A stretch of 64,000 bases of DNA from Sphingomonas sp. Leaf20 (GCF_001421535.1 NZ_LMKN01000001.1:868001-932000), one strand, 5' to 3'; shown: positions 8,758 to 18,308, counted from the first letter of the stretch. Notes: generated from the sequence alone by a model not told the origin. Translations and numbers: made by a program.

Positions 8758-9087
8758 GGCACGACGTTACTATCGACCTGCTTCATATCTGATACACTTC
8801 GGCTTCGAAGACGGCAGCCTTGAGCCGCCGTCTTCGAAGCCGCCGCGGCGACCGGGTCCGCAAGGCAGCGCCATCGCTGCACGGACCATGGTGCCGCATA
8901 CCGCTCCCTGGTCACCGGTTCGAGCGACGAAGCCCGCACATGCACGCACCGGATGGCGATCCCGCGACCGGCCGGCAAATCCCCGACATTGCGCACCGAC
9001 AGTGAAAAGCGGACAACCATCCTCCCCCCAAGCGCGATCCGGTCAATTTCCCCCGACGGATCCGCAGCGGCCAAAGGAAGTGCGTCC
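8758..9087. other. Intergenic region mucR-like gene to GH95 gene
   Basis: Besides the 8801-8841 hairpin, I see no gene, repeat or clear operator. The segment ends with the AAAGGAAG ribosome site of the fucosidase gene. Confidence 0.4.
8801..8841 (+). terminator. Hairpin after mucR-like gene
   Basis: Perfect 15-bp arms (GGCTTCGAAGACGGC and its complement) surround an 11-base loop, starting 44 bases after the MucR stop codon. There is no T-tract, so it may act as an RNA-stability element or a bidirectional barrier rather than a classical intrinsic terminator. Confidence 0.6.
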
Positions 9088-11496
9088 ATGGATACCCTGT
9101 CGCGTCGCCAAGCGATGAAGGCCGGCACCGCGAGCGCGGCAGCCCTGTTGAGCGGACCCGCGGCGGCGATCGGACAGCCGCGCGAGGGTGCCGACCACCC
9201 GTGGCGACTCTGGTATCGCCAGCCGGCCGCCGCCTGGACGGAGGCGCTGCCGATCGGCAACGGCCGCGTCGGCGCCATGGTGTTCGGCGGCGCGGGCAGC
9301 GAACGGCTCCAGCTCAATTGCGATACGCTGTACGCCGGCGGCCCCTATCGCCCCAACAGCCCGGAGGCACGCGGCGCGCTCGCCGACATTCGCCGGATGG
9401 TGTTCGAAGGCCGCTATGCCGACGCGGAGGCGCTGATCAACGCACGCGCGATGGCGCGCCCGCTCAAGCAGATGCCCTACCAGACCGCGGGCGACCTGAC
9501 ATTCACGCTGCCCGCGCTCGCGACGACCGATCGCTACGAACGCGCGCTCGACCTCGATACGGCGATCGCGCGCGTGTCGTTCACGAGCGCGGGCGTGCAT
9601 CATGTCCGCGAGGTGTTCGCCAGCGCGATCGACGGGGTGATCGCCGTGCGGCTGACCGTCGACCGGCCGGGTGCGCTCGATGTTGCGGTGGCACTGCAGC
9701 CGGGGCAGATCGGCAAGACCGAGGCGCGCGGGCCCGACCTCGTCTTCCTCGGCCACAACCAGCCCTCGTCGGGGATCGACGCGAAGCTGTCGCTGGCGAT
9801 CCGCGCGCGTATCATCGCACCGGGCGCGCGGATGGCCGTCGAGGGCGACACGCTTGTCGTGCGCGGCGCCACCGAAATGGTCGCCATCGTCGCGCTCGAC
9901 ACGAGCCATCGCCGCTATGACGACGTGTCGGGCAAGCCGGCGGACATGACCGCGGCGGCGATCGACCGTGCGGCGCGCAAAGGCTGGAACGCGCTGCGCG
10001 AGGCGCACGTCACCGAGCATCGCCGGCTCTTCCGCCGCATGACGATCGACCTCGGCCGGACCGCCGCCGCCGACCGGCCGACGGACGTGCGGATCGCCGC
10101 ACTCACCTCGCCCGACTCGCTGTCGGCGCCGTCGCTCGCCGCCGACCCGGCGCTGGTGGCGCTGTATCACCAGTTCGGCCGCTATCTGCTGATCGCGTCG
10201 TCGCACGCGGGCAGCCAGCCGGCGAACCTGCAAGGCATCTGGAACGACAGCAATCGTCCGCCGTGGGACAGCAAGTACACGATCAACATCAACACCGAGA
10301 TGAACTACTGGCCTGCTGAGCCCACCGGTCTTGCCGAGTGCGTCGAGCCACTCGTCCGGATGGTCGAGGATCTGGCGGTCACCGGTGCGGAGACGGCGCG
10401 CGTCATGTACGGCGCGCGCGGATGGGTGGCGCATCACAATAGCGATCTGTGGCGGGCGACCGCACCGATCGACGGCGCGCAATGGGGCATGTGGCCGACC
10501 GGAGGCGCATGGCTGTGTCTGCATCTGTGGGACCGCTGGGACTATGGTCGGGACCCCGCGTTTCTGCGCCGCATCTATCCGCTGCTGCGCGACGCCGCGC
10601 TGTTCTTCCTCGACACGCTGGTGCGCTATCCAGGGACCGACTGGCTCGTCACCAATCCGTCGCTGTCGCCCGAGAACCAGCACCCGCATGGCAGTTCGAT
10701 CTGCGCTGGCCCGACGATGGACATGCAGATCCTGCGCGACCTGTTCGACCATGTCGTCGCCGCCGCCGCGATCCTCGGCACGGACGCTTCGCTCGCCAAG
10801 GAGGTCGCGGCCGCCCGCGCGCGACTGGTCCCCAACCGGATCGGCGCACAGGGGCAGCTGATGGAATGGATCGAGGACTGGGACCTCGACGCGCCCGACC
10901 TCCAGCATCGCCATGTCAGCCACCTCTACGGGCTCTATCCCAGCGCCCAGATCAGCCTTGAGGAAACGCCCGCCCTCGCCAATGCGGCACGCCGATCGCT
11001 CCGCATCCGCAGCGACAACGCCACCGGCTGGGGGCTGGCGTGGCGCCTGAACCTGTGGGCGAGACTCGACGACGGCGAGCACGCGCACGCGATCCTCGGC
11101 CATCTGCTCGGCCCGGGGCGCACCTATCCCAACATGTTCGATTCGCACCCGCCGTTCCAGATCGACGGCAATTTCGGCGGCACCGCGGGCATCACCGAGA
11201 TGCTGGTACGCAGCCGGGGCCAGACGATCGATCTGCTCCCCGCATTGCCGAACGCCTGGCCCGACGGGAGCATCCAGGGCGTTCGCGTCCGGGGCGCCGC
11301 CGAACTCGATCTCGCCTGGAATGCGGGCGTCCTGCAGCACGTCCGGATGCAGTCGGCGATCTCGGAAACATGGACACTGAAGTACGGCGATCGTCAGCAC
11401 CGCGTGACATTGTCCCCCGGGCAGACGCTGACGCTGAACCCGGCGGATTTCAGACGTCAGGATCCGGGGTCGAACAGGCCTGCCGCTGCGGGATAG
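9088..11496 (+). CDS. Glycoside hydrolase family 95 (alpha-L-fucosidase/galactosidase)
   Basis: An 802-residue GH95 enzyme that releases alpha-1,2-linked L-fucose (some members L-galactose) by an inverting mechanism. A twin-arginine-like signal (SRRQAMKAGTASAAALLSG) directs it to the periplasm. The N-terminal beta-domain starts at about residue 30 with LWYRQPAAAWTEALPIGNGR. The helical catalytic barrel carries NINTEMNYWP, NPSLSPENQ (candidate general acid Glu) and FQIDGNFGG (Asp), which match the known GH95 active-site positions. The start at 9088 has AAAGGAAG 7 bases upstream; the longer frame from 8953 is not signal-like. It stands alone, and its end overlaps the globin gene on the other strand by 40 bases. 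Confidence 0.93.
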   Translation: MDTLSRRQAMKAGTASAAALLSGPAAAIGQPREGADHPWRLWYRQPAAAWTEALPIGNGRVGAMVFGGAGSERLQLNCDTLYAGGPYRPNSPEARGALADIRRMVFEGRYADAEALINARAMARPLKQMPYQTAGDLTFTLPALATTDRYERALDLDTAIARVSFTSAGVHHVREVFASAIDGVIAVRLTVDRPGALDVAVALQPGQIGKTEARGPDLVFLGHNQPSSGIDAKLSLAIRARIIAPGARMAVEGDTLVVRGATEMVAIVALDTSHRRYDDVSGKPADMTAAAIDRAARKGWNALREAHVTEHRRLFRRMTIDLGRTAAADRPTDVRIAALTSPDSLSAPSLAADPALVALYHQFGRYLLIASSHAGSQPANLQGIWNDSNRPPWDSKYTININTEMNYWPAEPTGLAECVEPLVRMVEDLAVTGAETARVMYGARGWVAHHNSDLWRATAPIDGAQWGMWPTGGAWLCLHLWDRWDYGRDPAFLRRIYPLLRDAALFFLDTLVRYPGTDWLVTNPSLSPENQHPHGSSICAGPTMDMQILRDLFDHVVAAAAILGTDASLAKEVAAARARLVPNRIGAQGQLMEWIEDWDLDAPDLQHRHVSHLYGLYPSAQISLEETPALANAARRSLRIRSDNATGWGLAWRLNLWARLDDGEHAHAILGHLLGPGRTYPNMFDSHPPFQIDGNFGGTAGITEMLVRSRGQTIDLLPALPNAWPDGSIQGVRVRGAAELDLAWNAGVLQHVRMQSAISETWTLKYGDRQHRVTLSPGQTLTLNPADFRRQDPGSNRPAAAG

Positions 11497-11900
11497 GCGT
11501 CGGCGATCATCACCCCCGCCGTCTCGGCGTACACCGCCTCCCAGGCCTCACGCGTTGCCGGCGTGAAGCAGTCCGCGAGAATGTCTGCGAACGTATCGAT
11601 CAGGACGGCGCCGATCACTGCATAATGATAGGGCTTCACGCCGTACTGGACATGTCTTAGCGCCAGCGCCGACAGCTCGGGATGCAGCCGCCCGAGATCG
11701 ACGACATTCTCGACCAGGGCGTCGATCGACTTCGAGAAGACGGCGATCTGATGCGCCATGTCGTCGGGGAAAAGCGCGCGCGCGAACGGGTGATCCAGCA
11801 GCAGGCGATAATAAAACGCGTCCGAATAGCGCGTCGGTGAACGGCTGATCAGCGCATAGCTTTCGCGCACGAGCCTGATCTGATCTGCCGTCAGAGACAC
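11457..11900 (-). CDS. Single-domain globin
   Basis: A 147-residue haem globin related to the globin part of flavohaemoglobins, binding O2 or NO. Helix B carries the tyrosine region DAFYYRLLLDHP, the E helix follows, and the proximal histidine is in LRHVQYGVKPYHYAVIG (F helix, about residue 83). No reductase domain is attached. I chose GTG at 11900 because GGGGGAGGG lies just upstream. An alternative ATG at 11996 would overlap the GGDEF stop (ATGA) and add a 32-residue basic leader. It lies directly downstream of the diguanylate cyclase gene on the same strand, suggesting a gas-sensing link (inferred). Confidence 0.85.
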   Translation of the reverse strand: MSLTADQIRLVRESYALISRSPTRYSDAFYYRLLLDHPFARALFPDDMAHQIAVFSKSIDALVENVVDLGRLHPELSALALRHVQYGVKPYHYAVIGAVLIDTFADILADCFTPATREAWEAVYAETAGVMIADAYPAAAGLFDPGS

Positions 11901-11992
11901 ATCGCCCTCCCCCGTCGGCTCCCCCCGTCGAGTCGACTTTGCCGCATCGCCGCCTGTCGCGGCTGATCGCAGTTTATCCTGACGCCGCAGCA

Positions 11993-13792
11993 TCATGACG
12001 CCAAGCGCAATCGGTTCCGCCCGGCATCTTTCGCTGCATACAGCGCGACATCGGCACGCTTGAGGATGACATGCCCCGTGTCGTCGCCCTGCGTCGTCGC
12101 AACGCCCAGGCTGACGGTGACCCTCGGCTGCGCGCCACCCCGCGATGCCTCGATCCGGGACCGCACGCGTTCGGCGATCTGCAACGCGGTGTCCGCATCG
12201 GTCCGCGGCAAAATGATGACGAATTCCTCCCCGCCATAACGGCCGATCAGGTCGGTGCTCCGCAATCCCTCGATCGCCGACGCCGCGACACGCTTCAGCA
12301 CCTCGTCGCCGACATCATGCCCGTACCGGTCGTTGACGGCCTTGAAATGGTCGATGTCAAACAGCACGACCGACAGCGCGGCATCGCCGTCAGCGACGTC
12401 CGACAGCGTCGCATCGAGATATTCGACGATCCGCCGGCGGTTCGCCAGCCCGGTCAGCGCATCGGTAGAGGCCAGCGCCATCGCCCTCTCCGCGCTCCGG
12501 TTGGCGGCGTCGCGCGCATCCTGCAGCACCTTTCGCGCCTCGATCTGCTCGGTCACGTCACGGATCAGGCCGAACAGCCCGATCGCATCGTCGGTCGAGG
12601 AATAATCGCGCTCGCCCTGTGTCGCGACATGACGGATCGCGCCATCGGGCCGGACGATCCGGGCCTCGAAGGCAAAGGGCTGCCCGCTGGAGAGCGCTTC
12701 CGCGACAACCTGCGACACGACCGCCCGGTCATCCGGATGATACAGGCCGATCGCCTGTTCGAGCGACGGTGGCCGATCTTCGGGAAGCCCGTGCATGCGG
12801 AAGACCTGCGGCGACCAGAAAATGGTCTGGTTGACCGAATTCACCCGCCAGTGGCCGATATGCGCGGCGGCCTCCGCCTGATCGAGCAGGCGGATACGCT
12901 CGGACAGATTGACCCTCAGGCGATCGCGCGCCGCGAGCAGCGTCGCCATCGGCAATGCCGAGACGAACAGCGACAGGAGATAGAACTGGAAGAACAGCAG
13001 CCGCGAATCATGCGATCCCCGGATCAGAAAGATCGGGCCGGAATCCCACCCGAGCGCGAGCGACCCGATCGCCGCGACGACGATCATGCTGATGATCCCG
13101 CCGAGCATGCCGCCACGCAGGACCGCGACGACGATCACCATCATCGGCACGAACAGCATGGGAAACCGGGTTTGCGAGAAGGTCGCGCCCGCCGCGACCG
13201 CGGTGCAGATGATGATAGCGATGAGGTTGAGGACATCGCGCCGCGCGACCGCCTGCCGTGCCGACACGAGCAGCTCGAACAGCGCGAGCAACAGCGGCGT
13301 GACGAGGAGCATGCCGAGCCACACGGTACTGAACCAGGACAGGATGAACGCGCGGCCGGCCTGCGGCGCGATGCACGCCGCGACGCCCGCGCTCACCAGC
13401 GCCGCGACCAGCGAAGCCAGAAAGAACGCGGCCAGCCCCGCCGGATCGACGAACGATACGCGGCGTCCCGACCGCCGCCGCAGCAGCAGCGCGGCGACGA
13501 CCGCCTCGAGACCATTGGCGGCGGTAAATCCCACGGAGACGTAGAGATCGGCGCCGGTGAGAAAATTGGCGGCGAAACTCGCGACGAGCGCCGCGATCGC
13601 GAACCGCCAGACCGATCGCCGGCGGACGATGAGCAGCGTCGCCAGCAGGATCCCGCTCGGCGGCCAGATCGCGGCGATGCCATGCGCCCCGCGTGTCGCC
13701 AGCAGCGACACCACTGCAAAGGTGAAATAGGCAATGCCGAGAGCCATCGGACCGAGCGGTGAATCACCCAATCGTATAATCATTCGTCGCAT
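11993..13792 (-). CDS. MASE1-PAS-GGDEF diguanylate cyclase
   Basis: A 599-residue inner-membrane c-di-GMP synthase. About residues 1-300 form a MASE1 sensor with eight or more hydrophobic helices (for example IAAIWPPSGILLATLLIV). A PAS domain follows (about 320-425: IGHWRVNSVNQTIFWSPQVFR). The GGDEF domain (about 440-597) has DALTGLANRR, LFDIDHFKAVND and the catalytic GGEEF. The product-inhibition I-site RSTD lies five residues before GGEEF, so feedback control is expected. A second ATG at 13783 is an equally possible start. The globin gene follows on the same strand. Confidence 0.93.
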   Translation of the reverse strand: MRRMIIRLGDSPLGPMALGIAYFTFAVVSLLATRGAHGIAAIWPPSGILLATLLIVRRRSVWRFAIAALVASFAANFLTGADLYVSVGFTAANGLEAVVAALLLRRRSGRRVSFVDPAGLAAFFLASLVAALVSAGVAACIAPQAGRAFILSWFSTVWLGMLLVTPLLLALFELLVSARQAVARRDVLNLIAIIICTAVAAGATFSQTRFPMLFVPMMVIVVAVLRGGMLGGIISMIVVAAIGSLALGWDSGPIFLIRGSHDSRLLFFQFYLLSLFVSALPMATLLAARDRLRVNLSERIRLLDQAEAAAHIGHWRVNSVNQTIFWSPQVFRMHGLPEDRPPSLEQAIGLYHPDDRAVVSQVVAEALSSGQPFAFEARIVRPDGAIRHVATQGERDYSSTDDAIGLFGLIRDVTEQIEARKVLQDARDAANRSAERAMALASTDALTGLANRRRIVEYLDATLSDVADGDAALSVVLFDIDHFKAVNDRYGHDVGDEVLKRVAASAIEGLRSTDLIGRYGGEEFVIILPRTDADTALQIAERVRSRIEASRGGAQPRVTVSLGVATTQGDDTGHVILKRADVALYAAKDAGRNRLRLAS

Positions 13793-14065
13793 TGCAATCG
13801 GTTATCGGGAAATCCTTAACGACGAGATTACCGTCGCGCATCATCACGCTGTCGTATCGACCAGCGCCATCGCGTGTCGCCCGCCGCGCGGCCGACGGAC
13901 CGGCGGAGGATACGGTCCGCCCGAGGCGAATATTCCGCACCAGCCCCCGCATTGCGTCTGACGGAGCGCGTCACCGGGCGCGACATCAGCGGACGCTACG
14001 CCTCCACGAGGTGCGTGTAATCGCGGCAAAGCGCGCCGCTGCCGAAACGTCGGCGCCTTGGACCG

Positions 14066-15211
14066 CTAGCTGCCGGCGTTCAGACGTGCCTGTCGCGCGT
14101 GTCTGCGGCTCACCTCTTTCATGGCATCCGTTTCGGTGAGATCGACGACATGGACGGAGAGCGGACCGATCCGCTGCGGTATGCGGCTGCCCGTTGGTAT
14201 CTCGAACGTTGCCCGCACGGTGAACCGGTCGATCCGGTACATGCCCGCATCATTCTCGCTGCCGCTAAGGGGAATATAGCGGCGTGAACCGATCTGCTTC
14301 AGGATCCCGGGCGCCCATTGTCCGAGTCCGGCATTGCGCAGCACCTCGACGCCGGCGGTTTTCCCGTCAGGCCGAACCCAATACCCCACATCGGCAAATC
14401 TGATCTTCGAATCATGCCAGGGATCCTTCTCGACCAACGTCCGGATCGCGTTGATGTCATTGATCGGTGGCGCATAGAGCAGCTTCGGCGGCCCCTCGGG
14501 GTTCTGACGAAGTCGCGCGGCAAGCGCCTCGATTCCGTCACGCTTGCCTTGCTGGAACGCGATCCGGGCGCGCAATATGTCGCGCAGGTCGGTCATCGTC
14601 GTTTTGTTCTTGGCGGCCAGGCCGACGGCTTCGTCCGCGACGCGCTCGGCGTCCTTGTAGCGACCCGAGCCCATGAGCAGCCACGCCCGCCGAAAGGCGC
14701 TCCCCGCGGCGATTTCGCCTTGTCCCTGCGCAATGGCCAGGCGCTCGACCTTTTTATAAATGCCCTCGGCAAGTTGAAGCCGGCCCAGCTTGATCAGAGT
14801 ATCGGCAAAGTCGATCTCCTGCCCCAACGTCGCGCTATTGGCCTCCCCCAGATAGCGGCGCAGCGTCAGTACATTGTTGCGGGCCGACCTCAGCCACAGC
14901 TCGTCATTGCCTTGATGCTCGGCAACGGTAGCGAGCGTGGCGTAAAGACTTGAGACGGGGCCCGGCAACCGCTCTGCATACGCCACGTTGCGCTTGATCG
15001 CCTTCTGGAGAGACCGTTGGGCATCGTCATACCGGCCACCGGTAAATTGCTCGACAGAGGTTTGGAGCGTAAGTTCGATCTCTTCGTCAGGCGAACAGTT
15101 GCGGGCAATGCAAGCGGTCAGCTCTCGCTCTGCTCGTTTGCCAACCACGACAATATCCGGCGATGGCGGCGCGGCGGTAACTTGTACGGCGAGAAGCAGC
15201 AGGGCCAGCAT
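14066..15211 (-). CDS. Secreted tetratricopeptide-like protein of unknown function
   Basis: A 381-residue protein with a signal peptide (MLALLLLAVQVTAAP), then DIVVVGKRAEREL, which resembles a TonB-box-like phrase seen in many sphingomonad envelope proteins. A helical repeat region follows (about residues 50-230), with TPR-like units such as GRYDDAQRSLQKAI, GRLQLAEGIYKKVERLA and GRYKDAERVADEAV. The C-terminal 130 residues (VGYWVRPDGKTAGVEVLR to FTVRATFEI) look like a TonB C-terminal-like or energy-transducer-like fold, but this is uncertain. The start at 15211 has AAGGA 9 bases upstream. No partner gene is evident. Confidence 0.7.
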   Translation of the reverse strand: MLALLLLAVQVTAAPPSPDIVVVGKRAERELTACIARNCSPDEEIELTLQTSVEQFTGGRYDDAQRSLQKAIKRNVAYAERLPGPVSSLYATLATVAEHQGNDELWLRSARNNVLTLRRYLGEANSATLGQEIDFADTLIKLGRLQLAEGIYKKVERLAIAQGQGEIAAGSAFRRAWLLMGSGRYKDAERVADEAVGLAAKNKTTMTDLRDILRARIAFQQGKRDGIEALAARLRQNPEGPPKLLYAPPINDINAIRTLVEKDPWHDSKIRFADVGYWVRPDGKTAGVEVLRNAGLGQWAPGILKQIGSRRYIPLSGSENDAGMYRIDRFTVRATFEIPTGSRIPQRIGPLSVHVVDLTETDAMKEVSRRHARQARLNAGS

Positions 15212-15274
15212 TGTATCATCGTCCTTGACCCGGCTCCCGCTGTCAAGCGTCACACGTGTCGGGACGCGAAGACG

Positions 15275-16561
15275 TCAGCCGCCCTCGGCAGGCCGCTCAT
15301 CCTTGTCCGGGTCTCGCCCATGGGTGCGGTCGAGCAGACGCATGATCGGCGTCACGGTGAGCCCGTGCAGCACGATCGAGAACAACACGACCAGCCCGAC
15401 CAGTCCCCAGAGCCGTTCGGCGCCCGTCACGTGGATATGGTTGAGGCCATAGGCGAGGTAATAGATCGACCCGACGCCGCGTATGCCGAAAAACGCCAGC
15501 GTCAGCTTCTCCGACCGGTCCGCGCGGTGCCCCCACAGCCCGATCAGCCCGGTGACCGGGCGGATCACCAGCAGAATGACCAGCGCGACCAGCACGTCCG
15601 TCAGCGAGACCGATGCCAGCAGGCCGCTGACCAGCGCACCGCCAAACAGCAGAAGCAACACCATCATCGCCAGTCGTTCGATCTGCTCGGTGACATCGTG
15701 CATGTCGTGATGGAAATCGTGCGTTCGGTGCGTCCCGCGAAACGTCAGCGCCGTGACGAACACCGCAAGAAACCCGTAGCAATGGATGATCTCGGTCACG
15801 CCATAGGAGATGCACGTCGCGGCCAGCGCAATCAGCCCGTCGCCGGTCTGCGCCAGTTTGGTCTGCGCCGGAACATGGAAGGTCAGCCAGCCAAAGGCGC
15901 GACCGATCAGCCAGCCGGCGCCGACGCCCGCGCCGATTTCCCACAGCACGCGGTAGCTCAGCCACTCACCCAGCCATGGCTCCTGCGTGCCGGCAGCGGC
16001 CGCCGCCATGATCGCGAGATGGACGAACGGAAACGCGAAGCCGTCGTTGAGCCCTGCTTCCGACGTCAGTCCGAAGCGCACCTCGTCTTCGTCGTCGCTC
16101 TTGGGTGGCCCGACCTGGATATCGGAGGCGAGAACGGGATCCGTCGGTGCCAGGCTCGCCGCAAGCAGCAGCGCAATCGCCCATGGCAATCCCATCCCCC
16201 ACGCCGTCACCGCGGCGATGGCGAGAATGCCGAGCGGCATCGTGATCGCAAGGAGACGCCACGTGACCACCCACTCGCGCCAGTGAAACACCCGGTCGAT
16301 CTTCAGGCCGGCGCCCATCAACGCGATGATGACGACGAACTCGGTAAAGCGCTCGGTGATCTCGGGGTACAGAAGCGGTAGCGGCCTGAGCGTCACCTGC
16401 GGCAGCGAGAACAGCGCAGCGCCAAGCCCGATGCACACGATGGGCAACGACAAGGGCAGCTTGCGGAGCGCCAGCGGCAGCCAGACGACCAGCGCGGTGA
16501 GCAGGCCAAACCCGGTCAGAATGAGGATGTACGGGTCGGGCAACCCGAAAGCGGCGATCAT
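15275..16561 (-). CDS. Cation:proton antiporter, CPA1/NhaP type
   Basis: A 428-residue inner-membrane antiporter exchanging Na+ or K+ for H+. It has about twelve hydrophobic segments. The conserved transport-site motif appears as LAASLAPTDPVLASDIQVG (about residues 140-160), with SEAGLNDGFAFP following, both typical of CPA1 exchangers. C-terminal segments include FFGIRGVGSIYYLAY, another family signature. I started at the ATG at 16561, because the longer frame adds an Arg/Ala-rich leader unlike a membrane-protein start. It is transcribed toward, but 63 bases before, the TPR-like gene, so co-transcription is possible. Confidence 0.9.
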   Translation of the reverse strand: MIAAFGLPDPYILILTGFGLLTALVVWLPLALRKLPLSLPIVCIGLGAALFSLPQVTLRPLPLLYPEITERFTEFVVIIALMGAGLKIDRVFHWREWVVTWRLLAITMPLGILAIAAVTAWGMGLPWAIALLLAASLAPTDPVLASDIQVGPPKSDDEDEVRFGLTSEAGLNDGFAFPFVHLAIMAAAAAGTQEPWLGEWLSYRVLWEIGAGVGAGWLIGRAFGWLTFHVPAQTKLAQTGDGLIALAATCISYGVTEIIHCYGFLAVFVTALTFRGTHRTHDFHHDMHDVTEQIERLAMMVLLLLFGGALVSGLLASVSLTDVLVALVILLVIRPVTGLIGLWGHRADRSEKLTLAFFGIRGVGSIYYLAYGLNHIHVTGAERLWGLVGLVVLFSIVLHGLTVTPIMRLLDRTHGRDPDKDERPAEGG

Positions 16562-16684
16562 GACGGGTCTTTCGGGTCGGGAATGGGACCGTGCCGCAGG
16601 CTCGGCACGGTCATGGGCTCCGGCGTCCGAGCGCATCGCCGATGCCAACGTTCCGGAAGAGGCGAAGGGAAGCCCGAAATTCCG

Positions 16685-17569
16685 TCACGTCAGCGGCAGC
16701 GCGAGGCGATGACGAAGTTCCGCTTCGGTGACGATCTCGATCGTCGCCTTGCCCCGCCGAAGCTCCTCCGCCCGGCGGTAGTCCGCATGCACGGTGACGA
16801 AGCGGCCGAAGGGCTGGTCATCACTGATGACGAGCATCGTCGTCGTGGAACCGACCGAGGCCATGACGCGCGCACCGGCGGCCGCCAGATGCCGCGCGAG
16901 CGTGCCATCGCGCGCGCCGCCGAGGATGGCCACGCGCTCACCCTTCATTGGCCCCGTCGCGGCGGCCTTCAACACGACACCGCGGCGCCCGCTCGTCGAC
17001 GACAGCCAGCCGGCGAGCCCGATGCCGGTGTGCTCGATGGCACGCACGATCACCATGCCGGCGGCACGCGCGTCGCTCAGCGCATCATGGTGCTTGTGCC
17101 GAACGCCAAGGAATTGTGTCAGCACGTTGAGCCTGTGACTGGGCAGCTCGGGCCATGCGCGTTTCGCGACGCGCACGCTGTCGAGCCACGTCGTCTCGAT
17201 GGCAGCCTGCCCATGGATCGCACACGCCGCGCCAAGCGCTCCCTTGTCGAAGAAGGAGTGCGCGACGGTGATCCGGCCCGCGAGATGGCCGTCGATGACG
17301 GCATGGACGTCGCCGAAATTCGGCGCGCCAACGACATGATCGCCGGTGATCCCATGGATGCGCGTGTTGAACGACGAAAAATGGTCGAGCGGGTCGACCA
17401 GCGTCTCGTACGCGAACAGCTCGACGCCGTCCCTGAAGCCGACGATACCGATCTGGCAGATACTGCTGACACGCGAGCACGCCGTCTCCACGTCGACGAC
17501 GACGAAGTCGGGTACGGCGGCATCCGGTGCGGGCGATGGAGGCTGGTGAACGGGGTCGGAGGCCATCAT
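16685..17569 (-). CDS. DEDDh exonuclease fused to a BRCT domain
   Basis: A 294-residue protein. About residues 20-185 form a DnaQ-like 3'-5' exonuclease: motif I FVVVDVETA, motif II around VAHSFFDKGAL, motif III HHDALSDARAAG. About residues 210-290 form a BRCT domain (MKGERVAILGGARDGTLARHLAAAGARV to LVISDD). The same architecture is known in other bacterial exonucleases thought to act in repair. Its ATG overlaps the TGA of the AlkB-like gene (ATGA), so the two are coupled. With the LexA box at 18309-18323 this points to a damage-inducible repair unit. Confidence 0.88.
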   Translation of the reverse strand: MMASDPVHQPPSPAPDAAVPDFVVVDVETACSRVSSICQIGIVGFRDGVELFAYETLVDPLDHFSSFNTRIHGITGDHVVGAPNFGDVHAVIDGHLAGRITVAHSFFDKGALGAACAIHGQAAIETTWLDSVRVAKRAWPELPSHRLNVLTQFLGVRHKHHDALSDARAAGMVIVRAIEHTGIGLAGWLSSTSGRRGVVLKAAATGPMKGERVAILGGARDGTLARHLAAAGARVMASVGSTTTMLVISDDQPFGRFVTVHADYRRAEELRRGKATIEIVTEAELRHRLALPLT

Positions 17570-18129
17570 GCGCGACCCGCAAGGCTGCGGAACGTGATCG
17601 ACCAGCGCGGCCGCTCCATCGCGACGATGCTGTGCTCCCAGTCGTGACGGGCGGGTCCGCTCAGCTGGTAGGCGGCGCGCGGATCGAGCGGGACCGACAC
17701 CCTGTCGAACCCATCGCTGCGTCTGCGCCGGAACCGCATCTCGGCGGGCGCGCCGAGCGATATGCCGAGGACGTGACCATAGATCGGCCGGTCGCGATGC
17801 CATCCGATGCCCGCGCCCGGATCGTACCGGATGAGCAGCGCCTGGATCAGCTCCGCCGGATCGAGATCTGCAAAACCGGCCGCCCGGTCGCGGAACGGCA
17901 GCAGCCACCCGGGGATGGGTGGTGCCTCTGCCGGCCGGCCGACCTCGAAGTCATAGCTCCACCCGAACGAGGTCGTGAGCCGCTTGCCGGTCCAGCCCTG
18001 GAAGCGGAAGGGCGTGAGATCGGTCGCATCGATGCGCTCGATCAACGCGTGCTCCTCGCCCGCATCGATCAGGTCGACGCGCGTACTGAGCCCGGGCAGC
18101 ACCGGCGCGTCGAACAGGTCCAGGGTCAC
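17566..18129 (-). CDS. alkB: AlkB-like 2-oxoglutarate/Fe(II) dioxygenase
   Basis: A 187-residue AlkB-family enzyme that oxidatively removes alkyl groups from DNA or RNA bases. Iron ligands are GWHRDRP (H-X-D) and the later HSIVAMERP histidine. The 2-oxoglutarate arginine lies in RWSITFRSL (R-X5-R). The substrate-lid side has PFRFQGWTGKRLTTSFGWSYDF. I chose the GTG at 18129 with AAGGG just upstream; no ATG fits, and longer readings give Arg/Pro-rich sequence. It is followed, with a 4-base overlap, by the exonuclease-BRCT gene. A LexA-type box lies about 180 bases upstream. Confidence 0.88.
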   Translation of the reverse strand: MTLDLFDAPVLPGLSTRVDLIDAGEEHALIERIDATDLTPFRFQGWTGKRLTTSFGWSYDFEVGRPAEAPPIPGWLLPFRDRAAGFADLDPAELIQALLIRYDPGAGIGWHRDRPIYGHVLGISLGAPAEMRFRRRRSDGFDRVSVPLDPRAAYQLSGPARHDWEHSIVAMERPRWSITFRSLAGRA

Positions 18130-18287
18130 GCCCTTATCGCCGCGACGATCGGGCGCCGGCCCGGCATGGCTGACGGCGCCGCGGTGCGGCTTGAAACGGC
18201 AGCGCCGACCAGCCGGATGCCCGCTTCCAGGAAGGCGAAACAGGCGTCCATGGCGACGGGGACGATCGTGCGGGCGACGGCGGTCAT
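18126..18287 (-). CDS. Possible 53-residue leader protein of the SOS unit
   Basis: A short frame from an ATG 22 bases after the LexA box, ending in a TGA that overlaps the GTG of the AlkB-like gene. It encodes a small, moderately hydrophobic protein (AMDACFAFLEAGIRLVGAAV in the centre) with a basic tail. GGAGG sits immediately against the ATG, which is too close for a normal ribosome site. No homologue is known to me. It could be a real damage-inducible microprotein, a leader aiding translation of the dioxygenase, or chance. Confidence 0.28.
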   Translation of the reverse strand: MTAVARTIVPVAMDACFAFLEAGIRLVGAAVSSRTAAPSAMPGRRPIVAAIRA

Positions 18288-18308
18288 CCTCCGCCGATAG
18301 CAAACACG

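Noticed and set aside
9043..11400. 785-codon frame opposite the GH95 gene
   Set aside because: Shadow frame with repetitive Arg/Asp/Val composition; the GH95 reading has all family motifs.
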